Positions 1 to 6,920 are shown, counted from the first letter of the stretch. The stretch is DNA of 34,482 nucleotides from Spirochaetia bacterium (GCA_017649605.1 JAGCGL010000076.1:1-34482), one strand, 5' to 3'. Numbers and translations are program-made. Notes: a model not told the origin generated them from the letters alone.

Positions 1-1
1 A

Positions 2-55
2 ACTTCCTGCGCCGACCAGCTGGCCCGGGGTGTAGAAAAAGCCCTTGCCGAGTAA
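2..55 (+). CDS. C-terminal tail of an unidentified protein (partial)
   Basis: The second frame is open from the window edge and ends with TAA at 53-55. It gives a 17-residue tail ending in ARGVEKALAE, which has a normal protein-like composition. Too little is visible to name the family. Its last codons overlap the left arm of the hairpin at 36-75, so the terminator of the opposing operon lies inside its 3' end. Another frame is also open here, so this is only a reasonable guess. Confidence 0.35.
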   Translation, partial: TSCADQLARGVEKALAE

Positions 56-75
56 CCAGTACCAGACAAGGGCTT
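36..75 (-). terminator. Rho-independent terminator of the ABC transporter operon
   Basis: The inverted repeat AAGCCCTTG (39-47) / CAAGGGCTT (67-75) makes a nine-base-pair stem. Read on the minus strand it is followed by TTTTT (complement of 36-40). It lies just downstream of the binding-protein stop codon at 103. The A-run at 76-82 reads as T on the minus strand before the stem, so the orientation fits termination of the leftward operon. The loop is fairly large (19 bases). Confidence 0.65.
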
Positions 76-102
76 AAAAAAATCAATAGCTGATTTATTA
101 TC

Positions 103-933
103 TCAGAGTTTACCGCCCTCTACAACCAGAGCGTCGGCATCACTCTCTTTTCCATATACAGCTCTGAGTGTTGCCTCATAATCGGCATGGAAGAAGTTCT
201 CTTTTCCCAGTGCCTCAATCTCGGCATTCAGCCAGTTCAGCAGGTCTGTGTTGCCTTTCTTTACAGCCGGGTTGATGGTATCGAGACTTCCGAGGGAATC
301 AATTCCTACAGTGAATCCAGGGTTCTCGATTGCCCATGCCAGAACCTCAGTGTTGTCTGTGCTGAAAGCATCTCCACGGCCATCCAGAAGCGCTTTGTAG
401 GTGTCGGCATAAAGGTCGAACTTAAGCAGCTTGACCTGAGGATAGTTCTCTGTGAAGAATGTCTCGGCTGTTGTTCCCTTGGCAATAATAAGGGTCTTTC
501 CGTTCAGCTGCTCCGGTTTGGTGATAAGCGCTTTGTCAGGGGAAACAACTCCCAGAGCCACCTTCATATATGGCAGTGCAAAGTCTACTTTCTCGGCCCG
601 CTCAGGAGTCTTGGTGAAGTTGGCCAGGACAATATCCACTTTGTTGGTCTCAAGAACCTCTACTCTTGCAGCAGGTTCTACAGGCACATACTTAACCTTT
701 ACCCCCAGATCTTTTGCAATCCGCTCTGCAAAGTAAACATCATAGCCCTGATAAACTCCATTCTCGTCCACATATCCGAAAGGTTTTTTATCGCTGAAGA
801 CAGCAATGCGCACAGTCTTGCTTTTCTTAATCTGCTCAACGGTACGTCCGGACTTAGATGCTGCTGATACATTGAATACTGCTGTAAGCGCAATAAATGC
901 GGCAAGCAGTTTTACCATTGTTGATTGTCTCAT
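103..933 (-). CDS. CjaA-like amino-acid (probably cyst(e)ine) ABC transporter substrate-binding protein
   Basis: A 276-residue periplasmic solute-binding protein of family 3. Residues 1-25 form a signal peptide (basic start, hydrophobic core, VSA-A cleavage). There is no lipobox cysteine, so it should be soluble in the periplasm. The body carries the family pattern KPFGYVDENG, GYDVYFAERIAKDLG, NKVDIVLANFTKTPERA and the ending LVVEGGKL. From memory this is strikingly like Campylobacter CjaA, a cysteine-binding protein, more so than generic glutamine-binding proteins. The ATG at 933 has an AAGGAG site (945-940). It is the last gene of an operon with its ATPase and two permeases, separated from the ATPase by a 57-base gap with a hairpin. 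Substrate is inferred from resemblance and from the thiol-redox genes upstream; another polar amino acid is possible. Confidence 0.88.
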   Translation of the reverse strand: MRQSTMVKLLAAFIALTAVFNVSAASKSGRTVEQIKKSKTVRIAVFSDKKPFGYVDENGVYQGYDVYFAERIAKDLGVKVKYVPVEPAARVEVLETNKVDIVLANFTKTPERAEKVDFALPYMKVALGVVSPDKALITKPEQLNGKTLIIAKGTTAETFFTENYPQVKLLKFDLYADTYKALLDGRGDAFSTDNTEVLAWAIENPGFTVGIDSLGSLDTINPAVKKGNTDLLNWLNAEIEALGKENFFHADYEATLRAVYGKESDADALVVEGGKL

Positions 934-948
934 TTTGCTCTCCTTATA

Positions 949-973
949 TACCTACCTATCTGGTAGGCAGGTA
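949..973 (-). promoter_or_regulatory. Intergenic hairpin between ATPase and binding-protein genes
   Basis: CCTACC (951-956) and GGTAGG (962-967) pair around a five-base loop. The repeated TACC/GGTA units at 949-952 and 970-973 extend it with a bulge. In the minus-strand message it sits between the ATPase stop and the binding-protein ribosome site (AAGGAG, 945-940). A stem here could protect the binding-protein message after processing, a known way to make more binding protein than membrane parts. It could also be an operator. Either role is inferred. Confidence 0.45.
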
Positions 974-990
974 GCATTATATCCTTTTCT

Positions 991-1737
991 TTATTTTCTG
1001 TAAACCCTAAAAGTGAAATTTTCCAAAAATTTTTTTCCTCTCTCGCTCTTTGGGCTTGAAAAGAACTGCCCCGGCTCGGTCTCTTCTATTATTTTCCCCT
1101 CATCCATGAATATGATTCTGTCTGCTATAGCTCTTGCAAAATCCATCTGGTGGGTGACAATCAGCATAGTCATGCCATCGTTGGCCAGGTTCATCATAAC
1201 ATCAAGAACTTCCCTTACCATCTCCGGGTCCAGAGCTGCAGTAACCTCGTCAAAAAGCATCACTTCCGGATTCATGCACAGGGCGCGCACTATGGCCACA
1301 CGCTGTTTCTGTCCGCCCGAAAGCTGCCTTGGATATGCCAGCTTCTTATCTGGAAGCCCTACCCGTGCCAGCCACTCCTCGGCCTCAAGCACCACCTCTT
1401 TCTTATCCCTGTGCTGAGCCTTCATAGGCCCCAGCAGAATATTGTCCAGTACATTCATATGAGGGAAAAGGTCATAGCTCTGGAACACCATCCCCACTTT
1501 CTGCCGTATCAGGTGCATATCTTTTGTGCGGTTGGATATAACTTCTCCGTCCAGGATAATCTGTCCATCCTGAACTGTCTCTAGGCCGTTTATACAACGG
1601 AGCAGAGTCGATTTTCCACAGCCGGACGGCCCAAGGATGACGACAACCTCACCTTTATTTACAGAAAAAGATACATCTTTAAGAACTGTATTTTTATCAA
1701 AACTTTTCTTAAGATTGCTTATCTCTAATAATGCCAT
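991..1737 (-). CDS. Amino-acid ABC transporter ATP-binding protein (GlnQ/HisP type)
   Basis: A 248-residue ATPase of the polar amino-acid uptake family, the cytoplasmic motor for the two permeases encoded just upstream. Walker A is GPSGCGKST at residues 36-44, the Q-loop is in [11 protein letters not shown] (about 85-94), the ABC signature LSGGQKQR is at 139-146, and Walker B plus D-loop is [14 protein letters not shown] (159-172). The switch His is in VTHQMD. The usual DEPTSALD reads DEVTAALD, a mild change that keeps the catalytic Glu. The ATG at 1737 is preceded by AAGGAG on the minus strand. Length and motif order are normal. It lies 18 bases after the second permease and belongs to the same operon. 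Confidence 0.93.
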   Translation of the reverse strand: MALLEISNLKKSFDKNTVLKDVSFSVNKGEVVVILGPSGCGKSTLLRCINGLETVQDGQIILDGEVISNRTKDMHLIRQKVGMVFQSYDLFPHMNVLDNILLGPMKAQHRDKKEVVLEAEEWLARVGLPDKKLAYPRQLSGGQKQRVAIVRALCMNPEVMLFDEVTAALDPEMVREVLDVMMNLANDGMTMLIVTHQMDFARAIADRIIFMDEGKIIEETEPGQFFSSPKSERGKKFLENFTFRVYRK

Positions 1738-1755
1738 GATCCACTCCTTCCCCCT

Positions 1756-2460
1756 TTATGCCTCTTTCTGCCGCTTCTCAATTATAGAGGCCATAAGGGA
1801 AAAAATCCAGCATACGAAAAAATACATAAAGAAAATCACTGCATACACTGCAATGGAACAAGTAGGAACAGTAAGCCGGTTTCCTTCTATAATCTGCTGC
1901 CCTATCTTGACTACCTCGATTACCCCGACAAACACCACTAAAGATGTAGTCTTTATCATTCTGGTCACCAGGTTCATGGAGAGAGGCACCAGACGCCGCA
2001 GGGTCTGAGGAAGTATTATATAGCGGAATATCTGCTTGTCTGAAAGCCCTATAGCCTTACCACTGTCGTACTGATGGGCTGGTACCGACTGCAATGCACC
2101 CCGAACCAGATCGCCCATCTCTGCAGTACCCCACAAAGTGAATACAAGGACAGAAGCAGCCTCGCCGGAGAGGGAAATACCGAAGGTGCGGGTCAAACCA
2201 TAATAGGCCATGAACAGCAGAACCAGCTGGGGCATTATGCGCATGAATTCAAGGTATATCTTGCAAAGAGCCTTGATGAACCGGTTTTTTACAGTCATGA
2301 GCATGCCGAACAGCGTGCCGAAGAACAGAGAAAGAAGGACAGATATAGCAGCTATCTGGATAGTGACCAGAAGCCCCAGCACCAGACGGATAAAGTTCCT
2401 TCCCATGAAGAAGACACTGAAAGCCTTGGAGATAGCGTCAATTGCTTCCGAACTGAGCAT
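1756..2460 (-). CDS. Amino-acid ABC transporter permease (HisM/GlnP family), second subunit
   Basis: An inner-membrane permease of the polar amino-acid family with about five hydrophobic segments. The EAA-type cytoplasmic loop that docks on the ATPase is readable as GALQSVPAHQYDSGKAIGLS followed by FRYIILPQ. I place the start at the ATG at 2460 (first residues MLSSEAIDA, 234 residues) because AGGAGGT lies six bases before it. A start seven codons further upstream (2481) would place that ribosome site inside the gene. With the 2460 start it overlaps the first permease by 23 bases, which suggests translational coupling. The two permeases are homologous and most likely form a heterodimeric channel. 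Confidence 0.9.
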   Translation of the reverse strand: MLSSEAIDAISKAFSVFFMGRNFIRLVLGLLVTIQIAAISVLLSLFFGTLFGMLMTVKNRFIKALCKIYLEFMRIMPQLVLLFMAYYGLTRTFGISLSGEAASVLVFTLWGTAEMGDLVRGALQSVPAHQYDSGKAIGLSDKQIFRYIILPQTLRRLVPLSMNLVTRMIKTTSLVVFVGVIEVVKIGQQIIEGNRLTVPTCSIAVYAVIFFMYFFVCWIFSLMASIIEKRQKEA

Positions 2461-3100
2461 AGCGCAACCTCCTTTCGGCATAGCCGCTTATTGCAGAGAC
2501 AGGCAGAAGAAGAATGAAATAGGATATAGCCAGAAGCCATAATGCCTCATCTGTCTTGTAATAGAGTCCTATAAGATCTTTGGCCACATACATCAGGTCT
2601 GCCACAGCCACAATACTGAATACAGATGTCTCCTTGATCAGGAACATCACATTGGCACAGAATCCAGGAACAGAGACCGATACCGCCTGGGGCAGCACCA
2701 CATAGCGCATGACCTGAAGCTTTGAAAGACCTATGCACTGACCGCTCTCTATCTGCACCCTGTTCACTGTCTCCAATGCGCTGCGGAAAGTCTCTTCCAT
2801 ATAGCTGCCGCCCAGGAAGGTAAGACCGATGATACAGCACTGGAAAGAACTGAGCTTTATACCCAGGTTAGGCAGGGCAAAATAGAGAAAGAACAGCTGG
2901 ATCAGAAGCGGTGTATTTCTGGAAAGCTCAATATAGAGGCCGGTAACAGGGCTGAGAACCGGGACTTTGTAGTAGCGGATAAGAGCACATAAAAGCCCCA
3001 CTGCAAAAGAGAAGAGAATGCCGACCATGGCAATGCGCAGGGTAAGCCCAGCAGCCTCGACATATAGGGGAATGACTTGTTTTATGAATTCAAAGTCCAC
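2438..3100 (-). CDS. Amino-acid ABC transporter permease (HisM/GlnP family), first subunit
   Basis: A 220-residue inner-membrane permease, the partner of the next gene. It opens with the usual short amphipathic stretch and an AGLTLRIAM segment. The motif ELSRNTPLLIQLFFLYFALP is typical of this family, and the EAA loop reads ALETVNRVQIESGQCIGLS with RYVVLPQA after it. The start is GTG at 3100. I see no ATG, GTG or TTG in frame between the upstream stop (3135) and this codon. The ribosome site is weak (AAAGG close to the GTG), so translation may depend on coupling to the upstream iron-sulfur protein gene, which ends 34 bases away. Confidence 0.88.
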   Translation of the reverse strand: MDFEFIKQVIPLYVEAAGLTLRIAMVGILFSFAVGLLCALIRYYKVPVLSPVTGLYIELSRNTPLLIQLFFLYFALPNLGIKLSSFQCCIIGLTFLGGSYMEETFRSALETVNRVQIESGQCIGLSKLQVMRYVVLPQAVSVSVPGFCANVMFLIKETSVFSIVAVADLMYVAKDLIGLYYKTDEALWLLAISYFILLLPVSAISGYAERRLRYAQFGSN

Positions 3101-3134
3101 AGCCTTTAAAAGGTAGTCAATAATAAGAAAGCTG

Positions 3135-3968
3135 TCAATATAATGTATTTTTGGTAAGCGTTTTTATTGCATCTTCAGGACATGCTGATTCACATTCGCC
3201 ACATCGGATGCAGTCCATACTGTTGGGATTCTCAAACACATTGATGTGAAGCTTACATGCTTTTGCACATGCGCCACAGCGGAGGCACTTTGTACTGTCC
3301 ACAGAAAGGCGGAAGAATGACACTTTGTTGAATACCCCGTAGATTGCACCAAGTGGACAGATATACCTGCAGAAAGGACGATATATCACTGCCGATGCCA
3401 CAAGAGTGATGACAAGCAGAAGCAGTTTCCAGCGGTACAGGAACCCGGTGGCAAGGCGTATCGAGCTGTCGATGAGCACCAGCGGGATTCCCCCTTCCAG
3501 AGTTCCTGCGGGACATATGTATTTGCAGAACCAAGCCTCTCCCAGCCCTGTGAAATCTATTATGCACAGAGGCAGCAGTATGACAAAAAGCCCAAGTATG
3601 ACGAACCTGATCCACCGGAGCCCTTTCTCCCCAGGGAGCCGCTGTATCTTGCGCACCACAGGAATCTTGAACAGCAGGTCCTGAACCAGGCCGAAGGGGC
3701 ATAGGAAACCACAGACAAACCGCCCCATCAGGGTGCCGCACACCACCAGAAATCCAATTACATATAAAGCTGCCTTGAAGCTGTGGCTTCCCATCATCCC
3801 CTGAAGCGAGCCTATGGGGCAGGCTCCCAGGGCGGCGGGGCAGGAGTAGCAGTTGAGCCCTGGCACACAGAACTGCTTAAGGGAACCATCGTAGATCCTA
3901 CCCTTTGCAAAGCCTTTGATATAGCCGTTGGACAGGGCGGCGGCGCATACCTGAATAAAGAGCCTCAT
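3135..3968 (-). CDS. Membrane-bound 4Fe-4S protein (NapH/YccM-like), predicted transmembrane electron carrier
   Basis: A 277-residue polytopic membrane protein with many cysteines. Early residues hold CVPGLNCYSC...GACPIG. CGFLCPFG, CKYICPAG and CRYICPLG follow at membrane boundaries. The C-terminus carries two ferredoxin-type 4Fe-4S motifs: C228xxC231xxC234xxxC238 and C253xxC256xxC259xxxC263. This layout belongs to NapH/NosR-like proteins that pass electrons across or along the inner membrane. I chose the ATG at 3968 (MRLFIQVC). The frame stays open to 4049, but that extra part overlaps the 47-codon gene at 3970-4113 and does not look like this family. Only one base separates the two genes. 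Sitting after a TlpA-like thioredoxin, it may supply reducing power to the periplasm; this is inferred. Confidence 0.85.
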   Translation of the reverse strand: MRLFIQVCAAALSNGYIKGFAKGRIYDGSLKQFCVPGLNCYSCPAALGACPIGSLQGMMGSHSFKAALYVIGFLVVCGTLMGRFVCGFLCPFGLVQDLLFKIPVVRKIQRLPGEKGLRWIRFVILGLFVILLPLCIIDFTGLGEAWFCKYICPAGTLEGGIPLVLIDSSIRLATGFLYRWKLLLLVITLVASAVIYRPFCRYICPLGAIYGVFNKVSFFRLSVDSTKCLRCGACAKACKLHINVFENPNSMDCIRCGECESACPEDAIKTLTKNTLY

Positions 3969-3969
3969 C

Positions 3970-4113
3970 TTAGCCAATTCCGACACACTCCAGACAGATA
4001 CGGGCAGCCCTCTTGAGCACCTCGCCTGCCCCGCCTTGATACAGGCCATAGATTAAGGCAGAAAGCCCTGCAGCAAAGAGAATTATTCTGCAAAATGATA
4101 TTTTCTTGTTCAT
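3970..4113 (-). CDS. 47-residue CxxC membrane peptide, CD1871A-like
   Basis: A short gene easily missed by length cut-offs. Its ATG (4113-4111) overlaps the TGA of the TlpA gene as ATGA, and its TAA (3972-3970) is one base before the next start. The 47-residue product has a basic start (MNKKIS), one hydrophobic helix (about residues 9-25), a short linker (GGAGEVLKRAA) and the end RICLECVGIG, with the CxxC at C40 and C43. This matches what I recall of the CD1871A family of CxxC peptides found between TlpA-like and 4Fe-4S membrane genes. Function is unknown. Its placement suggests a small thiol relay or assembly partner for the iron-sulfur protein and the thioredoxin. Confidence 0.85.
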   Translation of the reverse strand: MNKKISFCRIILFAAGLSALIYGLYQGGAGEVLKRAARICLECVGIG

Positions 4114-4628
4114 TTCAGGAATTTGTCGATTATCTTCTTCCAATCCTTATAGGAGCGGGAACCAAGGTATGCCTCCCCTATCTGACGCCCACTGGAATCC
4201 ACAAATATAGTTGTCGGGACCACCTGGACATCCCTTAAAAACCCATAGAACATGGCAATTGTCGGTACAATATGAAGATAATTTGCCTTCGTCTTGTCAA
4301 TAATTTTATAGGCATCATCCTTGATCTTATTATCCACATTGCCGAACCGGTCCATGGCATCTATCACAACCCCGACAATCTGCACCCCCTTGCCTTTATA
4401 GTCAGCGCTCAGCCTTCCAAGATCAGGCATCTCCCGTATGCATGGAGGGCAGAATGTACCCCAGATGTTTATCATGGTTATTTTGTTTTCGGCAAATAGA
4501 GCCTCGGTTACCGGCCTGCCATCCAGGTCAGCAGCCTCAAATGTTATGATATCCCCAAGCTGGGCATACAGTATAGCAGCTGTAAACAAAAGCATTAAAA
4601 AAGCTAGTATTGCTGCTGTTTTTCTCAC
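4110..4628 (-). CDS. TlpA-like membrane-anchored or periplasmic thiol-disulfide oxidoreductase
   Basis: A 172-residue thioredoxin-fold protein of the TlpA/ResA/AhpC-TSA group. Residues 1-22 are a signal peptide or anchor. The redox site is WGTFCPPC (Cys60, Cys63), where thioredoxins have WAxWCxxC, and the cis-proline is in VVPTT (Pro138). The stretch between them carries the insert usual for ResA/TlpA. It should reduce periplasmic disulfides and needs an electron source in the inner membrane. No CcdA/DsbD is nearby, but the next two genes encode a CxxC membrane peptide and a membrane iron-sulfur protein. The start is GTG at 4628 with GGGAG upstream. First gene of the leftward operon, with a good promoter at 4651-4678. 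Confidence 0.9.
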   Translation of the reverse strand: MRKTAAILAFLMLLFTAAILYAQLGDIITFEAADLDGRPVTEALFAENKITMINIWGTFCPPCIREMPDLGRLSADYKGKGVQIVGVVIDAMDRFGNVDNKIKDDAYKIIDKTKANYLHIVPTIAMFYGFLRDVQVVPTTIFVDSSGRQIGEAYLGSRSYKDWKKIIDKFLK

Positions 4629-4650
4629 CTGATTCTCCCGTTATGCTTCA

Positions 4651-4678
4651 ATTGTACCATATATTTCTCTCTTTACAA
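4651..4678 (-). promoter_or_regulatory. Promoter of the tlpA-to-ABC-transporter operon
   Basis: On the minus strand, TTGTAA (4678-4673) and TACAAT (4656-4651) are spaced by 16 bases, with TG just before the -10 box (TGGTACAAT). The predicted transcript has a short leader of about 17-20 bases and the ribosome site GGGAG before the GTG at 4628. No other promoter of comparable quality is visible further down the operon. Confidence 0.6.
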
Positions 4679-4687
4679 GAATATTTG

Positions 4688-4716
4688 TTGACGGTTCGCT
4701 ATATAGGGGGTATATT
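4688..4716 (+). promoter_or_regulatory. Sigma-70-type promoter of the lipoprotein gene
   Basis: TTGACG (4688-4693) and TATATT (4711-4716) are separated by exactly 17 bases. A start about seven bases downstream gives a leader of roughly 28 bases that contains AAGGAG (4737-4742), eight bases before the ATG at 4751. It is divergent from the tlpA promoter; the two -35 boxes are nine bases apart. Confidence 0.7.
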
Positions 4717-4750
4717 TAAGTCAGCTATTAAACCATAAGGAGTTGTTTAT

Positions 4751-5263
4751 ATGAAAAAAGCAGTTCTTATTCTTTTGGCTCTTTGCGTTGTTTTCTTTAT
4801 GATTGGATGCGATGGAGGTGGCAGCAGCAACAGCAGTGATTTTGATGATGAGGTTGCTACTATAACAAAAGGATCTGGAAAAAAGTTTGTTGTTTATGAC
4901 ATAGATCCGCACACAGGTATTACAGATTTCTCCCGTATTGCCGGAAAAGGTATTCAATTTAAAGAGGGTGGCACACAAATTAAAGTTTATATAACTATTT
5001 TCTTAAATGATAACAATCAGTTCACCTCTACAGAGGAAGGCTGGATGGCTGGTTATAAAATCGGCAACTCTCAGTTCACCGGAACATGGAGTCAGAGCGG
5101 CCAGACAATAACAATACATGCAACCAAAGAGAAAGATCTTGATACAGGAAAAACCCAATCCTGTGACAAAACAGAAAAAACTACTTTATCTGCAGATGGA
5201 TCTACCATGACTGACGTCGACCCTGACCCGAATTTCCATTCCAAATTTGTCTATAAAAAATAA
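4751..5263 (+). CDS. Small lipoprotein of unknown function
   Basis: A 170-residue protein I do not recognise. Residues 1-19 are a lipoprotein signal with lipobox FMIGC, so Cys20 would be acylated. A flexible Gly/Ser/Asn linker and an acidic patch (about 21-35) follow. The rest is rich in short beta-type stretches. The region TGTWSQSGQTITI, then LSADGSTMT, resembles the small beta-barrel 'lipocalin-like' lipoproteins, but this is only a likeness. It has its own promoter, a good ribosome site and its own terminator, so it is a single-gene unit. Base composition is more A/T-rich than the neighbouring trpB gene. Expected location is the periplasmic face of a membrane. Confidence 0.75.
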   Translation: MKKAVLILLALCVVFFMIGCDGGGSSNSSDFDDEVATITKGSGKKFVVYDIDPHTGITDFSRIAGKGIQFKEGGTQIKVYITIFLNDNNQFTSTEEGWMAGYKIGNSQFTGTWSQSGQTITIHATKEKDLDTGKTQSCDKTEKTTLSADGSTMTDVDPDPNFHSKFVYKK

Positions 5264-5276
5264 TGATGTTTCCTTT

Positions 5277-5303
5277 GTCATACTGAACTTGTTTCAGTAT
5301 GAC
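5277..5303. repeat. 27-base extragenic palindrome, copy 1
   Basis: A near-perfect inverted repeat with stem CATACTGAA (5279-5287) / TTCAGTATG (5293-5301) and loop CTTGT. The outer bases GT/AC extend it. The same element, in reverse orientation, lies at 6882-6908 and differs at three positions, two of which are a compensatory pair. Both copies lie directly after a gene's 3' end. Confidence 0.7.
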
Positions 5304-5314
5304 TGAGATGCAAA

Positions 5315-5341
5315 AGGCAGGGCTTCGGTCCTGCCTATTTT
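5315..5341 (+). terminator. Rho-independent terminator after the lipoprotein gene
   Basis: Stem AGGCAGGGC (5315-5323) pairs with GTCCTGCCT (5328-5336) and is closed by the very stable TTCG tetraloop (C-TTCG-G, 5323-5328). It is followed by ATTTTGTT. It sits about 50 bases after the lipoprotein stop and just downstream of the 27-base palindrome. Confidence 0.8.
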
Positions 5342-5392
5342 GTTGTATTACAAAGAGTTATAAAAAAGTTTCATAAATTTTACGATTTGTTC

Positions 5393-5429
5393 TTGCATAT
5401 AGAAACAAAAGATGCTATTGTGTTTCTAT
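5393..5429 (+). promoter_or_regulatory. trpB2 promoter with overlapping inverted repeat (candidate operator)
   Basis: TTGCAT (5393-5398) and TATTGT (5417-5422) are 18 bases apart, with an extended -10 TG upstream (TGCTATTGT). The perfect nine-base inverted repeat ATAGAAACA (5399-5407) / TGTTTCTAT (5421-5429) brackets the spacer and overlaps the -10 box. That is the position expected for a repressor site. The bound protein is unknown, and the sequence does not look like the Escherichia coli TrpR box. Confidence 0.55.
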
Positions 5430-5458
5430 CCATAAGAACAAGGAGGTTATAGAGTCTT

Positions 5459-6844
5459 ATGAGCAAAAATGAAATCCCTTATAAAATCTATCTTGAAGAA
5501 AGCGAGATGCCAAAGAGCTGGTATAATCTCCGCGCTGATATGAAGAACAAGCCGGCACCCCTGCTCCACCCGGGCACACATCAGCCCCTGAAGCTGGAGG
5601 AGCTTACCCCTATCTTCTGTGAGGAGCTGGCAAAGCAGGAGCTGGATGACACCACTCCATATATCGAGATTCCAGAGGAAATCCGGAACTTCTACAAGAT
5701 GTACCGACCATCCCCATTAGTAAGAGCCTACTGCCTTGAGAAGCAGCTGGGAACTCCTGCAAAGATCTACTATAAATTTGAGGGAAACAACACATCAGGA
5801 AGCCACAAGCTTAACTCCGCTATCGCCCAGGCCTATTTTGCAAAAAAACAGGGCCTCAAGGGTGTGACCACCGAGACCGGCGCAGGTCAGTGGGGAACAG
5901 CACTCTCCATGGCATGTGCATACTTCGGCCTGGACTGCCAGGTTTATATGGTAAAAGTTTCCTACGAGCAGAAACCGTTCCGCCGCGAGGTTATGCGGAC
6001 ATACGGAGCCAAGGTGACCCCTTCTCCATCCGACACAACCAATGTAGGACGGGCAATCCTTAAGCAGTTCCCTGGCACAACAGGAAGTTTGGGATGTGCA
6101 ATCTCCGAGGCAGTTGAGGCCGCCACATCACAGGAAGGCTACCGCTACGTTCTCGGAAGCGTACTCTCTCAGGTACTGCTGCACCAGTCAGTAATCGGAC
6201 TTGAGACAATGACAGCGCTCGATAAATACGGTATAAAACCAGATATGATCATCGGCTGTGCCGGCGGCGGTTCCAACCTTGGAGGTCTTATCGCACCGTT
6301 CATGGGAAGAAAGCTCCGGGGCGAGGCAGACTACCAGATCATCGCTGTAGAGCCTGCATCCTGCCCAAGCTTCACCAGAGGTGTATATGCATACGACTTC
6401 TGCGACACCGGCCATGTATGTCCATTGGCAAAGATGTACACACTGGGTTCCGAGTTCATCCCATCTGCAAACCATGCAGGCGGACTCCGCTACCATGGAA
6501 TGAGCACAGTGCTGTCACAGCTGTACGACGACAAGCTGATCGAGGCACGGTCTGTAGAGCAGACATCGGTATTCCAGGCTGCAGAGCAGTTTGCACGGAT
6601 TGAGGGTATCCTCCCTGCACCAGAGTCAAGCCATGCTATCCGCGTAGCTATCGACGAGGCACTTAAGTGCAAGGAGACCGGCGAGGAAAAGACCATTGTA
6701 TTCGGCCTGACCGGAACTGGTTACTTCGACCTGGTTGCTTACCAGAAGTACAACGACGGCGAGATGAACGACTACATCCCGACCGACGCAGACCTTAAGA
6801 AAGGTATCGACCAGATTCCTCGGTTCCCTGGAAACTTAGAGTAA
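5459..6844 (+). CDS. trpB: TrpB2-type tryptophan synthase beta chain
   Basis: A 461-residue PLP enzyme that joins indole and serine to make tryptophan. Its length and the long N-terminal part (about 80 residues before YRPSPLVRA) mark the TrpB2 branch, not the roughly 400-residue TrpB1 of classic trp operons. PLP-binding Lys117 lies in GSHKLNSA. The catalytic-Glu region is ETGAGQWG (about 140), and the phosphate-binding glycine loop is GCAGGGSNLGG. No trpA or other trp gene is in the window, so it may salvage free indole; this is inferred. AGGAGG (5441-5446) lies 12 bases before the ATG. It has its own promoter with an inverted repeat and a strong terminator. Confidence 0.92.
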   Translation: MSKNEIPYKIYLEESEMPKSWYNLRADMKNKPAPLLHPGTHQPLKLEELTPIFCEELAKQELDDTTPYIEIPEEIRNFYKMYRPSPLVRAYCLEKQLGTPAKIYYKFEGNNTSGSHKLNSAIAQAYFAKKQGLKGVTTETGAGQWGTALSMACAYFGLDCQVYMVKVSYEQKPFRREVMRTYGAKVTPSPSDTTNVGRAILKQFPGTTGSLGCAISEAVEAATSQEGYRYVLGSVLSQVLLHQSVIGLETMTALDKYGIKPDMIIGCAGGGSNLGGLIAPFMGRKLRGEADYQIIAVEPASCPSFTRGVYAYDFCDTGHVCPLAKMYTLGSEFIPSANHAGGLRYHGMSTVLSQLYDDKLIEARSVEQTSVFQAAEQFARIEGILPAPESSHAIRVAIDEALKCKETGEEKTIVFGLTGTGYFDLVAYQKYNDGEMNDYIPTDADLKKGIDQIPRFPGNLE

Positions 6845-6876
6845 GTCTTTTTCAATTCTCCTTTAAAGATATGTTC

Positions 6877-6920
6877 CCCGTGTCGTCCTGAAACAAGTTC
6901 AGGATGACATGGGTTTTTTT
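6877..6920 (+). terminator. Strong terminator after trpB2, containing palindrome copy 2 (6882-6908)
   Basis: A 16-base-pair stem with two G-T pairs runs from CCCGTG (6877) to CATGGG (ending 6913), with loop ACAAG, followed by seven T (6914-6920). Bases 6882-6908 are the second copy of the 27-base palindrome, reversed relative to 5277-5303. Here the repeat forms the core of an intrinsic terminator. Confidence 0.88.

Noticed and set aside
187..867. 226-codon plus-strand frame opposite the binding-protein gene
   Set aside because: It is the antisense of a clear family-3 binding protein, is Cys-rich and low in protein-like pattern, and has no ribosome site.
3969..4049. N-terminal 27-codon extension of the 4Fe-4S membrane protein
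   Set aside because: It overlaps the 47-codon CxxC gene in another frame. The family-like sequence begins at the ATG at 3968.
4721..4978. 85-codon minus-strand frame opposite the lipoprotein gene
   Set aside because: The plus strand has a promoter, ribosome site and lipobox; the minus frame has none of these.
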